NCBI GenBank assembly: GCA_031002005.1 | Contig: JARYHS010013631.1 | Coordinates: 69,809,832 to 69,873,831, forward strand | DNA from: Vandiemenella viatica | Taxonomy: Eukaryota; Arthropoda; Insecta; Orthoptera; Morabidae | Direction: 5' to 3' | DNA: 64,000 nucleotides | Made by a program: the position numbers and the translations under genes | The notes under the pieces: model-generated | The model's database searches: none | What the model was told of the DNA's origin: nothing | Seen by the model: the letters and a program-made list of their open reading frames with translations, nothing else | In this document: in pieces, positions 43,901 through 54,559 of the stretch | Position numbering within the stretch: the stretch's first letter is position 1 | Layout: the number at the start of each line of letters is the position of its first letter

Positions 43901-46850
43901 CCAAAGAAGAAAGGCTTGTCTGCTAGCATTTCTGACAGAACTTTCAGATCATTCTGACCAAATTCTATTATTTCTTCAGGTTTATGGACACCCATCCCCT
44001 GTGCTTTAACTTTTTTGGCACCCTGTTTGCAAAAGAAGGCCTTGTTATACACATAAACAAATGTTGCACTTCTGTACACAACACAAAATTAACCATGGAA
44101 AATTAATATCCACATCTCTCACCTTACGAGCAAATGTAAATTTGAAAAAGAAGTTGAGAATTCCATTTGGAATTTTTGACCCAAGTGCATGCTGAAGGTT
44201 GACTTTGTATCCTTTGATTACGTTGTCTGGGAATTTTGTCCTCCACCATACAACAACCCTAAAATAAAAGAATTAAAGTTTTTAAATTAGAAATTCTAAT
44301 TTTCACGTCCTAATTATTGCAGTTAGACCTGAGTAGAAAAAAGAATGATCTTTCTAATTATCATCTTGCTTCATTAGCAAAGAGTGTAAATGAGGTAAAA
44401 ATGGTTCATCCATTCAACTGGTACATCACCCAAAACCCAACACATATTAGTTGTCATTTTCTACTTCACTTAATGAATTTTTACCTGGGGCTATAAATTG
44501 AGTACTTACAGTTGGTAAATAGAATAAAAGAATGATCCAGTACTTCCTGCGAATGTTGTAGGGAGTAGTAATTCACTCTTGCAAGAATAAAATCAGCATT
44601 AGTAAAAAAAAATAAAAAAAAAAAAAAAATCATATAATTTTTTCCAAGACTAGTATATAAATTAATGAATAAGAAAGTTACAGTTTCTCAGAAATCATCA
44701 CACAAAGCTTTTCTGAAGAAAATGAAACTAATGATTCTTTCCAACTGGAGCAATCTATTGTCGCTGTTACACACTGAACGATTAGTACATAAAAAATTGA
44801 TTATTTGAATGTAGCTGTATAATAATCACAATCAATGACTTATTTAGAAGTAAAATGATTTGTAACACTTTTCTACCAATGATGTGAGATATGAATTGTG
44901 TTATGGGTTATTATTATTCATTTTTATGTTGTACGTTATTGTTTTTATAACAATTACTCTAGGCACACTTCATCAGATTTCACTTACTGTAGATTCTTCT
45001 AGCTAAACAATCAAGTGGAAGGGATGTTTACTTTTCTAGGAGCTTTACGACTATCGATGTCAAAAGGCAAGAGAGGTCTGGAGTTGTGTCAGGAAACCAT
45101 GGCAAATTGAAATCAGGATGCCTGGAAGGGAATTTGAACCTGTCCTCTGGAATCCCAAGGAGATGTACCCATAGGATATTATACTTTAAAATGAACAGTA
45201 GATCAACCAAATAAAAAAGGATTATGTTAGTTAGAAAATGTTGTTATGAAATCAAAATAAGGAAGGATAAAGAAAGTAGCCCCATTACTTACCACAGATG
45301 AAGACAGGAGTTATGTTGAGCCTGTGTGTTATATATTTATATGACTTAGGTTTTGTATTGAAATATTTTGTTAACTAATGTGCTAATGTTTGTGCAGCTG
45401 CCCATCTGCCTTCATTTGTCACAAAATGAATTCTTTTCCTATCCTTCCATATTTCCACTAAAAATTGTACGGACTTTTAACATATCCATCAAATAAAGAT
45501 GATTTGCTCTTTTACTATTAAGCTTCATCCCTTAAAAAGAAGTTTCATTGCAATGTGGGCAGAATCAATTTACTCATCTTTTCGCCATCACATTATCATA
45601 TCTTCTTGCTTACACTGCTGTACAAAGCAATTTACTTTCTCCTAGTTCCAGAATTGATTAAAAGGGTGGAGGAGGGGAGGACCAAGTCAGGGCACTTGCC
45701 CAGGGTGATAGCCTGAGGAGGATTCATGTGGAAGGGATGGCAAGCTCTCATGGTGATAACTTTTTTCCCCCGTCATGTGCCTGGGCATCAACTTCAGTGG
45801 CAAGAGTGGCACTCTAAGATCAGTCATTGCTTTTGCCTCCAGCTTTACTTGAATGACTTAGGTGAGCGAATTAATTTAAAACATGCAGCAGAATTAATGG
45901 GCAAAAATAAACTTACAAATGTAAGTGAAACATGCTTTTATTGATGGTTCTTGGTGTAACATATACTTTTAGTAGATTAGTATTATATTTGTAAAACAAA
46001 TTTGTAATGCTACAAACAACTAATAGTAGACAAAAAGAACAAAAAGAAAATACATAGATGTGAGCAGCTTGCGAACCAACAATGTTTGGCATCTTAAAGT
46101 GCTTAGTATATACACACATTCAGATGATATTGATAGAGCAATCTTCCTATGGGTAACATTTTGGCAATTCTTAATTTACAAAGGAGACGTACAAAATTTT
46201 GAGGTTGTGAACAAATGTTAGTTTCATGCTCCAATGCCATGTCACATCTAGTTATACAATATACCACAAATTTTAAGTTAAGTTCTAAGCTTTCAAATTG
46301 TGAAAACCCAATTAAAACCTATCCAGTGGTTTTTGTGTGATGCTGGAATACACACAGTCACTACACATTTATAAAAACAGAAGTGAACCTCTCTGCCTAC
46401 ATAATGATACCAATTTGTTAACCATTTTCCCAGATCACTTTGACGTTGTGTCTAGTTTAAGAAGTTAACAGTATTTTAATCAACAATACAATATATTAAA
46501 TTAAAATTTACCATTTCAGAATCCATATTACAGTAAAAATCATCAAGCTCCATATTTTACAGCCAATGGCCAGGTAGGCTTCAGTAACAGTATTGCATAA
46601 AATTTCACTAGAGTTATGAAAAATCAAAACTAGTTTCCTATACTTACCAATTCAAGTGGTTTTCAATCATGGAAATCATGGCATGTGAAACATTTTTCTG
46701 ATCATTGGTAAGACCCGCATCTAGGTCTTTGTCAAACCGCTGTGCCAGTTCTTTCAAAATTATTGTGCTGTCTGCAATCTCCTCGCCATTAAGTTCAATA
46801 AATGGCAGCTGACCCTTCTTGGAACGGAACTTCATCTTGTGGTCCACATT
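37920..46850 (-). CDS. fax: failed axon connections (fax), 3' six coding exons
   Basis: Spliced minus-strand CDS, join of 46850-46648, 44258-44123, 44022-43885, 43774-43644, 41008-40828 and 37994-37920. All introns are GT-AG with consistent phases (0,2,0,0,2,0), giving 287 codons plus TGA. Fax/FAXC proteins are GST-fold, metaxin-related proteins. In Drosophila, fax is a dosage-sensitive modifier of Abl in axon development. Here the protein starts inside the thioredoxin-like domain, with KGQLPFIELNGEEIADST containing the GST cis-Pro (LPF) and the residue pair at the glutathione-binding 'ES' position (DS). The helical C-domain follows, with IENHLNWVVVWWR, FPDNVIKGYKVNLQHALG, KPFFFGDEPTTLDVVAFA and RCFPDWEEIC. 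A ~95-residue tail is rich in Lys/Glu. The N-terminal exon(s), including the start and the first half of the thioredoxin-like domain, were not found up to 64000. The gene appears intact here. Confidence 0.95.
38256..38505 (-). mobile_element. tRNA-derived SINE, GGAAACC-body family, good copy
   Basis: On the minus strand the head is GGTGGGTGAACGGTTAACAT and box B GCGGGTTCAAATCCCCG. The body contains TTTCCATGGTTTCCCCAAAT and AAAAAGGCCATGGCCGAATT. The 3' end is AGCCATAAG followed by A8-9. Other copies are at 13736-13966 and, as a fragment, 45060-45175. I recall this body as a high-copy SINE of orthopteroid insects. It sits in the last fax intron. Confidence 0.75.
38589..39722 (+). mobile_element. 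Non-autonomous Helitron in fax intron
   Basis: The 5' end TCTTATATGTATATATATAA starts right after an A (38588). The 3' end has a perfect 5-bp-stem hairpin, CACGA-ATGAAG-TCGTG (39695-39710), followed 12 nt later by the terminus CTAG (39719-39722), right before a T. TC...CTAG ends, insertion between A and T and a subterminal 3' hairpin are the Helitron signature. There are no target duplications and no Rep/helicase. Almost the whole interior is the tandem array at 38632-39680, as in the tandem-repeat-bearing HINE/DINE-type elements. Confidence 0.78.
38632..39680 (+). repeat. Tandem array, ~187-bp units in A/B alternation
   Basis: There are about five and a half units. Type A (units 1,3,5) shares ACATTGGCCGAAT at 38713, 39091 and 39459. 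Type B (units 2,4,6) shares TATGGTTGTTAGATGTC at 38901, 39269 and 39649, plus GTCGACCTG.GGCAATTTCA in units 2 and 4. All units share TTTGTGTGTGGTAGTA and a ...GGGATGTGGGAGATAT.. block. The A-A and B-B spacing of 368-380 bp means a dimeric higher-order repeat. Confidence 0.85.
40446..40680 (+). repeat. Direct repeat flanking fax exon e, copy 1
   Basis: Its core TCTGTCCTTTCAGTCAATAG, GAGCTGCCATTTC and TGCCCTTGTTCAA recur in the same order at 41039-41280, about 600 bp away on the other side of exon 40828-41008. Confidence 0.8.
40828..41008 (-). CDS. fax: fax exon e, start of charged tail
   Basis: 181 nt. It completes Arg, then CFPDWEEICKTLDLNSHLPK and about 40 residues of Lys/Glu-rich sequence. 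Donor GTATGG. It is flanked on both sides by a direct repeat (40446-40680 and 41039-41280). Confidence 0.93.
41039..41280 (+). repeat. Direct repeat flanking fax exon e, copy 2
   Basis: Partner of 40446-40680. The copies are diverged (scattered substitutions and small indels), so the duplication is old. Confidence 0.8.
41281..43643 (-). other. fax intron, no other feature recognised
   Basis: AT-rich. Only a short tandem TTTGTAACATG pair near 42313-42334 and homopolymer runs. Confidence 0.5.
43644..43774 (-). CDS. fax: fax exon d
   Basis: 131 nt, from LDVVAFASLAQIYFIEKE to CPNLVGHVNRMKE plus two bases of an Arg codon. The intron before it is 110 bp. Donor GTAGTT. Confidence 0.94.
43885..44022 (-). 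CDS. fax: fax exon c
   Basis: 138 nt, 46 codons, from GAKKVKAQGMGVHKPEE to PFFFGDEPTT. The intron before it is only 100 bp. Donor GTAAGT. Confidence 0.95.
44123..44258 (-). CDS. fax: fax exon b
   Basis: 136 nt. It completes the Trp codon, then VVVWWRTKFPDNVIKGYK and ...ILNFFFKFTFARK, with donor GTGAGA. The intron before it is 2389 bp. Confidence 0.93.
44259..46647 (-). other. fax intron with SINE fragment
   Basis: A decayed piece of the GGAAACC-body SINE is at about 45060-45175 (GTCAGGAAACCATGGCAAAT, then GGGAATTTGAACCTG). A stretch near 45660-45780 with CAGGGCACTTGCCCAGGG is unclassified. The rest is blank. Confidence 0.5.
46648..46850 (-). CDS. fax: fax exon a (first visible)
   Basis: 203 nt from acceptor TTCCAG to donor GTAAGT. 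It begins at a codon boundary with NVDHKMKFRSKKGQLPF and ends IENHLN plus two bases of a Trp codon. Confidence 0.93.
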
Positions 46851-47374
46851 CTGGAACAGATAGCATATTTATCAGTTAAACTACTTCCTGTACAAACTAA
46901 ATTTAATTATGCTATTAAAAAATTTACACAATACTTCAAAGTTAAATGGCAATATCAAGACCAATGTGCGAGTATCACCTATATTTACACGTTTTAAAGT
47001 CTCGGAACTATTTCCCCCCGTAAATAGGCCAGACCTTCAAGCACACAGTACATTTTACGCAAGTAACAAGATGAACGTTCACCAAGCATGAAAAATGAGA
47101 TTTAGTGAAACAATTTGGGGAAACATTTAAATGCAAAATATTCTGGGTGGATCATTAATACTGTAACAATAAATGACTAATTTCATTCACCGGGAGTATG
47201 GCGTTTTTTATTTGGAACTCTTGAGCTTTCGGCTTCCATGCTACAGCCTTCACCAGATATATTATATTTGTTTTCTTGCAGCGAGAGCCAAACTTCATAG
47301 AGTGCTATACCACTATCCTCATTAAACTTATTGTTTGTCTTCAAAATTACTATTGCCTCCTTTACTTGTCGAGG
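46851..47374. other. Upstream fax intron, nothing recognised
   Basis: AT-rich sequence with no exon or repeat that I can support. Confidence 0.4.
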
Positions 47375-47382
47375 CCACCAAT

Positions 47383-47605
47383 CATGGGGGGTGCAAGGGG
47401 GTGCAGTTGCACCCCCCTGCTATGAAAGAGAATACACAGAAAAAGATTAAGTAATAAAAATTTTATTATTAAATTCATTGTTTGAATAATAACTTGAGGC
47501 GCCTAGCTTGTTGTCCAAATTTGTTCAACACCTTGTCAATAAATTCAACATCCTTAGTTAATATATATATATATATCCCTTAAGGTAATTCTGCCGGCGC
47601 CCATG
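47383..47605. mobile_element. hAT-type MITE, family CATGGGGGGTGC
   Basis: The element is 223 bp long and bounded by a perfect 8-bp duplication CCACCAAT at 47375-47382 and 47606-47613. The termini CATGGGGGGTGC and (reverse complement) CATGGGCGCCGG match at 8 of the first 9 bases. It contains GGGGGTGCAGTTGCACCCCC, a 20-bp palindrome (47399-47418), and an AT repeat. The 8-bp duplication suggests hAT, although the ends start CATG rather than CAG. Confidence 0.7.
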
Positions 47606-47613
47606 CCACCAAT

Positions 47614-48849
47614 AGTAGCCATTTCTTCAGATTTTATCTCGTGCCCGATAAATAAAGACAGCAGCAGAAGCCTAAGAAGCCAGTAAATGACATACCTGTC
47701 TGCCTGTTGTAATCATTGTGCTACTTTCTCACGATCAGGGGCTACTCAAGATTGTGTACCATCCTCCAACCAACCCTCTTTTCCATTTTCAAATCTTCTA
47801 GTTATTTAAATTATAGATTTGCTTTTTCTATTATCTGAAATATTGTATTAAGAGACTGTCCTAACTTCGCAATTAGTTTTAGAAGAACAAAGCACAATCA
47901 CTGACTAAAGACACCTATCCATAATGCCAATAAATGAAATTAAAAGCTACCTATTACAGTTACACTGATCTTCCCAATTTCCTCCGAATTTCTTGGAGAC
48001 TAGAAGAAAAAAGTCTTTAAAAATCACAAATCTAGCCACTTGTTACAACTATTCACAAAATTAGCTATGTTTCGAAATATGAAAGACATTTTCATTTACA
48101 GCAGCACAGGAAACTAGTGAGTAGGAATTGGCAGAAATTGGTTAAAAATTATAAATTTAAAGTAAGTATTTATCTTACCCTCATCCAACGAGATAGTGCT
48201 TTTGGCGGTTATGTAAAATCAAGATACTGGAGCTCAGTTTTGTTTGTTTTCATTGTACTAAATAACACAGTCAACAATGTGGTATTATAGATTTATGCAC
48301 AATCAATACTATAATTAAAAAATAACCAAATTGATACAACTTCAAATTCGTTTAATACTGCGTTATTTCCCAGAAACGAAGCAGTACAGCTATTTAAGTG
48401 ATTTTGCTGTCTCTAACATTTACTAGGGTACATAAAACAGTCCATGTCATTACATTTAACTGCGATGAGCTGAAGACCGTTTCTAATTATTTAATTTGAA
48501 CATTTCCAAATGCAGCAATAGCTACATAAATAATGCTTAAATTACAGTCATCAGCGTAGACATTAATGTATATGCTGTAATAGAGCACAAAATTTTACAT
48601 AGAGTAGTTTATATAGAAGACAGTTAAATGCTTTCGTAGAAACTAAAGATAGTTCAATTTGTATAATTATATTAAGTGAAATTAATGTATGTGTGTATCT
48701 TCTTTAAATAATTTTCTTATGCAATTAGTAGAAAGATAAAAAACCCGCCAGTGTGTATCAGAACACTGAAGGGTCGCACACTGGATCGTGGTACGACCCA
48801 TACTACCCTGACACACTAGCAACGTCCAGATTCCCTCACTTCCCTTCCT
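47614..48849. other. AT-rich non-coding DNA
   Basis: Nothing recognised. Confidence 0.4.
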
Positions 48850-49430
48850 TTCCCTTCACGCATCACCCTCCCCTATAAATGAAGGACCATGAAACCTCTC
48901 CCTGCTATCTGCTCGAAGTATATTATTAAATGATATGCCAAGATACACTATTTAACGAGCTATTCCTCCCCTACCTAAGGTAATTACACGAGGTGTTTTC
49001 CCGGAAATTTGGACTTGAGGGATCCCCCTACCCCTGCCGAAGACATCAATTTATTTTTTCTTAAAGCAGTTAGACCCCCCCCCCCACCTCCCCTTAACGT
49101 TGGGATCGACGTTGTTCGTAGACATTTTTTTTAGATCTTCTTTTCAATGAATTAAAAAGATTTGTCGACCCCCCCCCCCCTCCCGGTGAGATTTCGCGGG
49201 ACCATCACCCTCCCCCGTTTCACCTCGTAATTAATGGAAGCACCCTAATGATTACATGGAACCCACAATTTTCCGTGTACCTAATAAGCCTACTCTTTCT
49301 GGCATCTATCTTCATTCCATGTTGACCTAGCACAGGATGTGGGGAATATAATACTTCCAAATTGCTACTATCATCAAATTTGAATTCACGTTTTATTCCA
49401 AGTTCTATTCATCTAATTTCAGATTTATTT
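48850..49430 (-). mobile_element. CR1/Jockey-like LINE relic, minus strand, interrupted
   Basis: Minus strand: GQHGMKIDARKSRL (about 49335-49290, the 'W.M.IN..K' region after FADD) and IVYLGISFNN (about 48955-48925, the KYLGV.F motif) are consecutive in intact relatives. They are separated here by a ~240-bp insertion at 48987-49227. Confidence 0.55.
48987..49227. mobile_element. Unclassified MITE inside LINE relic
   Basis: Ends CACGAGGTG... / ...CACCTCG are inverted. The flanks share TAATTA at 48981-48986 and 49228-49233. The interior has two long C runs and AAAAAGATTTGTCGACCCCC. The superfamily is unclear, and the exact duplication length (6 to 8 bp) cannot be settled by eye. Confidence 0.45.
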
Positions 49431-49479
49431 TTCATGTACATTTGTACCTACTGCAAAGCGACGAAATGAATTTTTTATT

Positions 49480-49685
49480 GAAGGGGGTAGCCGTCCTACC
49501 AAATTGAGAGTACGATGAAATGCCGACACAATCGATAGCGAGACGGGAAGGCAGAGGTCCGGGCTGCAGCTAGGCCGCTGCATGTATTGATCCAACGCAC
49601 CGCACCCAGACGACCACCAGACGGGGGCCAATGTACCCTGCCTGCTCTCACAGCTGGCTGACAGGGCCGCCAACATCATAGAACT
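49480..49685. other. GC-rich block of unknown origin
   Basis: It is markedly richer in GC and CpG than the LINE relic on the left and the mariner on the right. A 90-codon minus frame crosses it, but I do not recognise the product. It may be a dispersed repeat. Confidence 0.3.
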
Positions 49686-49739
49686 AAACTCAATCAAATT
49701 TCAACAGCTACTGGAGACCAATAACCATTATTGCAGATA

Positions 49740-51024
49740 CGAGGGTGGTCTGGAAAATTCTAAGCCTAAAAATATAAAACCAATTTGATTTTTACCAAAT
49801 CATTTTTATTTCTCAATATGGTCTCCCTGAACACTGATACACTTAGTCCAACGATGTTCCTAGTTCATTATACCATCCCTGAAGTGGCTTTCTGGAAGGC
49901 CTGCAAAATATCCATCTACAGCTGCAATCACCTCTTCATTTGAAGAAAAACGTTGAACAGCAAGAAAGTTTTTGTTTTAGGAATAGATAGAAGTCGGAGG
50001 GAGTCAAATCTGGGGAATAAGGTGGATGCTTCAACACGTCATAGTGCAGATTTCTTAATTTTCCCATTGCCAAAAGACTCTTGTGGGCAGGTGCATTGTC
50101 CTTATGAAAGATCATTTTCTCCTTCCTCAAACTGGGCCTTTTCTCACGAATTTTTTCATCCAGGGTGTCAAAGATCGGAATAGTATTGTACAGTTATTGT
50201 TTTACCCTTTTCAAGGTAATCAATGAACAAAACACATTTAGCATCCCAAAAAAACTGATGCGATCACCTTCCCTGCTGATGGAACCGACTTGGCCTTCTT
50301 TGGACCTGAACAACCAGCTTCTGTCCACTTCTTTGACTGCAGTTTTGATTCTGCCGTGTAGTGGTGAACCCATGTCTCATCCATAGTTATGAATCGACGC
50401 ACAAAATCAGTTTTATCTTTGCTGAAACGCTCCAAACACTCTTCAGAAAGTCTCATGCGGATGCGCTTTTGATCAACAGTGAACAAATGCGGCACCCGAC
50501 TTGCTTCTTCATATGCAATACTTCATACAAAATCTATCCCACACGTTCTTTTGATATCCCTACGGTCTCAGCAATCTCACGCACTTTTATTAATCGATCA
50601 TACAAAACTATATCATGCACTTTCTGGATGATTTCTGGAGTTGATGCACTATTCGGACGTCCTTCGCGTTCATCATCTTCGAGACTGCTACGGCCATGTT
50701 TGAACTCAGCAGCTCATTTCTTAACTGTCGAATATGAGGGAGAAGGGTCCCCATACACTTTTAAAAATCTTCCGCGGATCTCGGATAGCATTAAACCTTC
50801 TTTTACAAAGAATTTTATAACTGCACGATACTCGTTTTTTTTTATCTCTGGTACAACTATGCACCGCGTCTGCATCAAACAACTGTACAGACCAAACTAC
50901 AATGTAGAATGACTTGCAATTTCTTGTAGGCATGTCTGACACATGCACCAACTTGTACGGAAAAAATCACTTGGTTAGTGCTGCCGTCTATGATCGAGGC
51001 CGAGAACTTCTCACACAGCCCTCG
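49740..51024 (-). mobile_element. mariner element, near full-length copy 2
   Basis: The element is 1285 bp long and flanked by TA (49738-49739 and 51025-51026). Ends are CGAGGGTGGTCTGGAAAATT and, reverse-complemented, CGAGGGCTGTGTGAGAAGTT. Transposase is on the minus strand over about 50880-49780. Confidence 0.92.
49780..50880 (-). pseudogene. mariner transposase (D,D34D), broken
   Basis: N-terminal HTH: NEYRAVIKFFVKEGL, then GDPSPSYSTVKK followed by a stop where mariners have Trp, then AAEFKHGRSSLEDDEREGRP. A second stop replaces Trp/Gly near ERVG. After a frameshift, MDETWVHHYTAESKLQSKKW holds the first catalytic Asp, with KKAKSVPSAGKVIASVF next. After another frameshift, HKDNAPAH holds the second Asp and YSPDLTPSDFYLF the third. 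Counting shows 34 residues between the second and third Asp, the mariner D34D spacing. All three catalytic Asp codons survive, but stops and frameshifts make it inactive. Confidence 0.92.
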
Positions 51025-51026
51025 TA

Positions 51027-53339
51027 TTTCTCTTTGTAGCCTAAGTTTAGAACGGTTTTCCATCTCTTGCTACTAGCCATAAACATTTTTCTCTAATTTT
51101 TTTATGAATAACTGTGACGCCAATGCAACTGAATTATTTGTTTTATTTTCCGAATGCGTTTCACTTCATCCTCTGAATCATCTTCAGTGGTTCTGTATTT
51201 TTCATTGGTCACATATGCTTGTGATTGTACAGTGTTTCAGCATCAGTTATGTTTGTAGTAGCAGTTTGCATTACAGGTGTTGGTTGCATCTTTATGAATA
51301 ATTGCGTAGCACTTATCCACTGCACTGTAATATATTTTCCTCTAACTTTTCGGTTAACTCTAAATTTTTTTCCAAATGAATTCAATTTCTTAATTTCTGT
51401 TGTGCGTTACAGAAGTTGTTCGAAAGGATGTTTTTTCGTAATTGTCTCCAACAGTTCAGTTTTATTTCTATAACAGTTATGTACTTTTTAGTTTTGGAGG
51501 TTCAAGCAACTATAAATTCAAATAGATCATTTGCCTAGCGGCGGATTAATAGTATCCAACGACTCGTCAAAACCAAAGGTTTTTTTCCAGTTATCGTGTA
51601 TCTATAAGCAGGAAAAATTGAAATAAAAAATACGTGGATTGTGAAAGTAAGCCAGTAGTGAACATTAGAAATATACAAAGATATTGTGGTGAACCAAAAT
51701 TCAGATAAGTAGAGGATGATGTACTGTTTGCCATTTCATGAGAAGCGCTACTTCAACAAGGACGTCTTGTTGTTTATTATTCGTTTTAAAAGTAAACAAT
51801 TTGCATGATGTTCTGGTACTTCTGATAACAAATGGCGTTTTGAACGTTTTCAACCGTTGGTACTTCTTCGCCATCTGTAGACACGTTATTCCAGTTTTAT
51901 ATACCATTTAAATCAGATTAAACATTCACGCTGTTTCACTCTTTACTCACGTCTGTCCACAAGCATAAGTGGTTTTAAACCAAGTGTTCGTATCCATCCT
52001 CTATCTATTGTTTGCTGTAAGAAAAATTTAAACGCAGTTGCTGAGAGAAGTTATAAACGAGGACCAAATGTCAAAAAAAGGGGGGGGGAACAAAAACAAA
52101 AAAAAAGACGCATCAAGCAGTGCTACCAACTTTGGCTATTCGGTGCTATTTTTTTTTATAATTCTGCACATAGTATTTACCTGTAACTGTTTATGCATGA
52201 TATAAATCCACTACAATTTAATTTACGGCCAGAAATATAAAGAGAGACCATAAAAAACTGATCTTCTGTCAACCCAGTTCTGCCATTCAGCAATGAAAAC
52301 AGCATCCACAATGTTTTCACAGGAATCAGTTTAAGACCTGTGTCGACATCTCTCAGTTCTAAATCCAGATATCTGGGACAACTCTGTTAATAACACGTGG
52401 ATGATAACGCATCAACTAACTAAACTGAGTCACAGGAATCAGGCCAACCGTTTCAATGGGTGTGTTGTTAGGCGGAGCCTTAATGCGTCAATACAGCGAA
52501 GGCATTCATCGGCGTGACAGCTCTGAATCAGACATTTACTGGAAAATGGAATAGTCACGTGGGCCGAACACTCAATCGCTGTGGTTGCCATCTTTATTCT
52601 CGTATAATGTATCTACCTTCTTCCCCGTATTATCTTTCTTTCAGATTTCTAACGAGTCCTCAAAATGTTTTCATCCAAAGAGTCCCTTTTAAGAGTCTTT
52701 AAGTTGGCGAGAGTTGTAAATAAAAACCTTTTTCATTCAACCAGAATCTCTAGCATTCCGTCAAAATGGTCTTCTCCAGAACCTTTGCACCACTTTCAGG
52801 TTGTGTGTGTGTATTTTTTTTTTTTTTTCCCAATGAAGGAATTGAAAGAAGTTGATTTTGAAATTAATTATTACAAAATATATAATTCCTGTTAACATTT
52901 CAATTCACTGTTAATTAATATTTTTAATTTCTGAATTGTATAACAACGTGGAATTGTTAGTTTTCCTGCATTTGGAGGCGACAGTTGTGAAATACAGATG
53001 CTTCTATCATCTGAAGTCCCATTATATGTTATTGAATTACATTTGCTGTGTATTTGAGTAAATCTAAAAAAGACGGGAGTGTGATTTGTACCTCAGTAAC
53101 GTGGTATGCCTAATCAAAATTCAAATATATGTTAATAAGTTTAATTTATGTTTAAATAACTTTACGTTTACAGTCATTAAGTAAATTTTCTTATGTTGAA
53201 ATCACCATATGACAGAGGGCAAAATTTTAACAAAAGACTCCACTAGTTGTGACAAATAGCATAGACGGATTTTGAACACAAAAATTGGCAGGTATTCGCC
53301 CAAACAAGTAGAAAAAAAGAAATTATCTACGCATTCACA
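51027..53339. other. Non-coding DNA
   Basis: No gene recognised. Two related short stretches beginning ATGAATAA.TG occur at 51103 and 51293. Confidence 0.4.
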
Positions 53340-53500
53340 GCTAGCCGTGTAATGTGAAGTAAGCCAGAACGCTTCGGTGGTTCGGATTCCACGATAAACC
53401 GTAGATCCCAGTAGGACTACCGGGTTAGGCGCGTACGATAGAGGTCAGACTGAGCAGACAGAAACCCTGTCACCAAGTCATTACAACCAGGAGAGATTAT
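53340..53500 (+). mobile_element. SINE body, same family as 3887-4590
   Basis: TAATGTGAAGTAAGCCAGAA, CGGTGGTTCGGATTCCACG, GTAGGACTACCGGGTTAGG and GAAACCCTGTCACCAAGTCA match the reverse complement of 3887-4067. The tRNA-like head is absent. Weaker copies follow at 53640-53700 and 55035-55110. Confidence 0.65.
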
Positions 53501-54156
53501 AGTGCAACAAGACTTGCTGCATTCACCGCCACATAATGAAAACCAAAGTGTATGGTGCAAGTGGAAATTATCACCAAATTGGTTTGAATCCTGATTTCAA
53601 CGGGATTCCAGTTCACGAGCCGCCCTAAATTTTGACATAACATCTAGAGTACGCTAAAACGCTTCTGTGGGTCGGATTCCACGCTAAGATGAGGTCTATT
53701 TTAACAGACAGGACCAACGGCTTGGGTTGATCATTCATGGAGGAGGCAAATTGCGCGGCAAAATGAATCTTGTCCTTTGTGTGGCCTGATAGTAGGTATT
53801 TCCTGCGTAATCAGTAATCATCATCAGCCACGCTGGCAACACGGCTCTGCAAGAAAGAAGTTTTTCCAAAGCAGGTACCTCAACAAATTAAATACTAGTA
53901 CACTCCTATAATAGCACGAACAACAGCTCGTATCACGTGTTTTATCCTGAGTCGTGTTCGAGGCTATACACGTGTCTGATCGCGTGTCCCACGACAGCGG
54001 AGGCGCCTGGCAGTGCTGCCCCACTAGACATCGATTATCGTTTCCCCTGTTGACAGCCCATTTGACCCAAAAAATCCGGAGCAGATACAGTTAGCTCCTC
54101 TGACTTCCGTACACTAAAAGCAGAGGTGTGCAGCACAATAACAGCTAAATTGCTAG
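53501..54156. other. Non-coding DNA, CpG-richer
   Basis: It includes a diverged SINE-body fragment at 53640-53700. No gene is recognised in 53760-54060 despite its higher CpG content. Confidence 0.35.
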
Positions 54157-54159
54157 TAA

Positions 54160-54556
54160 GGGAGCGTGCACAAACTACGTGGCTCGGTCCAGGGAGGGGG
54201 GGAGAGGTTGGCTGGAAGGCTACGCTGGGCTACGTGGGGGGAGGGGGGAGAGTTACCGAGCCAGGCCACGTAGCTTTCCTTTTATAACATTTTTCACAGT
54301 TAAAATGAGGAACAGATCACAACAACAGCATGTAAATACTTATCTCCCTCAGTTAATTATCTCCGTATCTAATTTACAATAGTCTGACAGGAGAAAACAG
54401 TACAAAATGTCTTCTGGAATCAAAAGGGGAAAAAAGCTACGTGCTACATGGGGGTGGGGGGGAGGAGGAGGGTATAGGCAAAAGCCACGTAGGGCTACGT
54501 GGGGGGGGGGGTTCACTGGAGATCAGAATGGAGCTACGTGGTTTATGCACGCTCCC
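54160..54556. mobile_element. Harbinger-like MITE, copy 2
   Basis: The element is 397 bp long. Ends are GGGAGCGTGCACAAACTAC / ATGCACGCTCCC, with TAA at 54157-54159 and 54557-54559. The interior matches the reverse complement of 4148-4564: G runs here, C runs there, and ACATTTTTCACAGTTAAAAT here versus its complement there. Confidence 0.75.
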
Positions 54557-54559
54557 TAA

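Noticed and set aside
48160..48230. Candidate upstream fax exon ending at a donor near 48179 (minus)
   Set aside because: Translation before the donor does not resemble the Fax thioredoxin-like region, and the phase does not fit with confidence.
50361..50912. 183-codon plus-strand frame
   Set aside because: It is antisense to the mariner transposase, whose motifs are on the minus strand.
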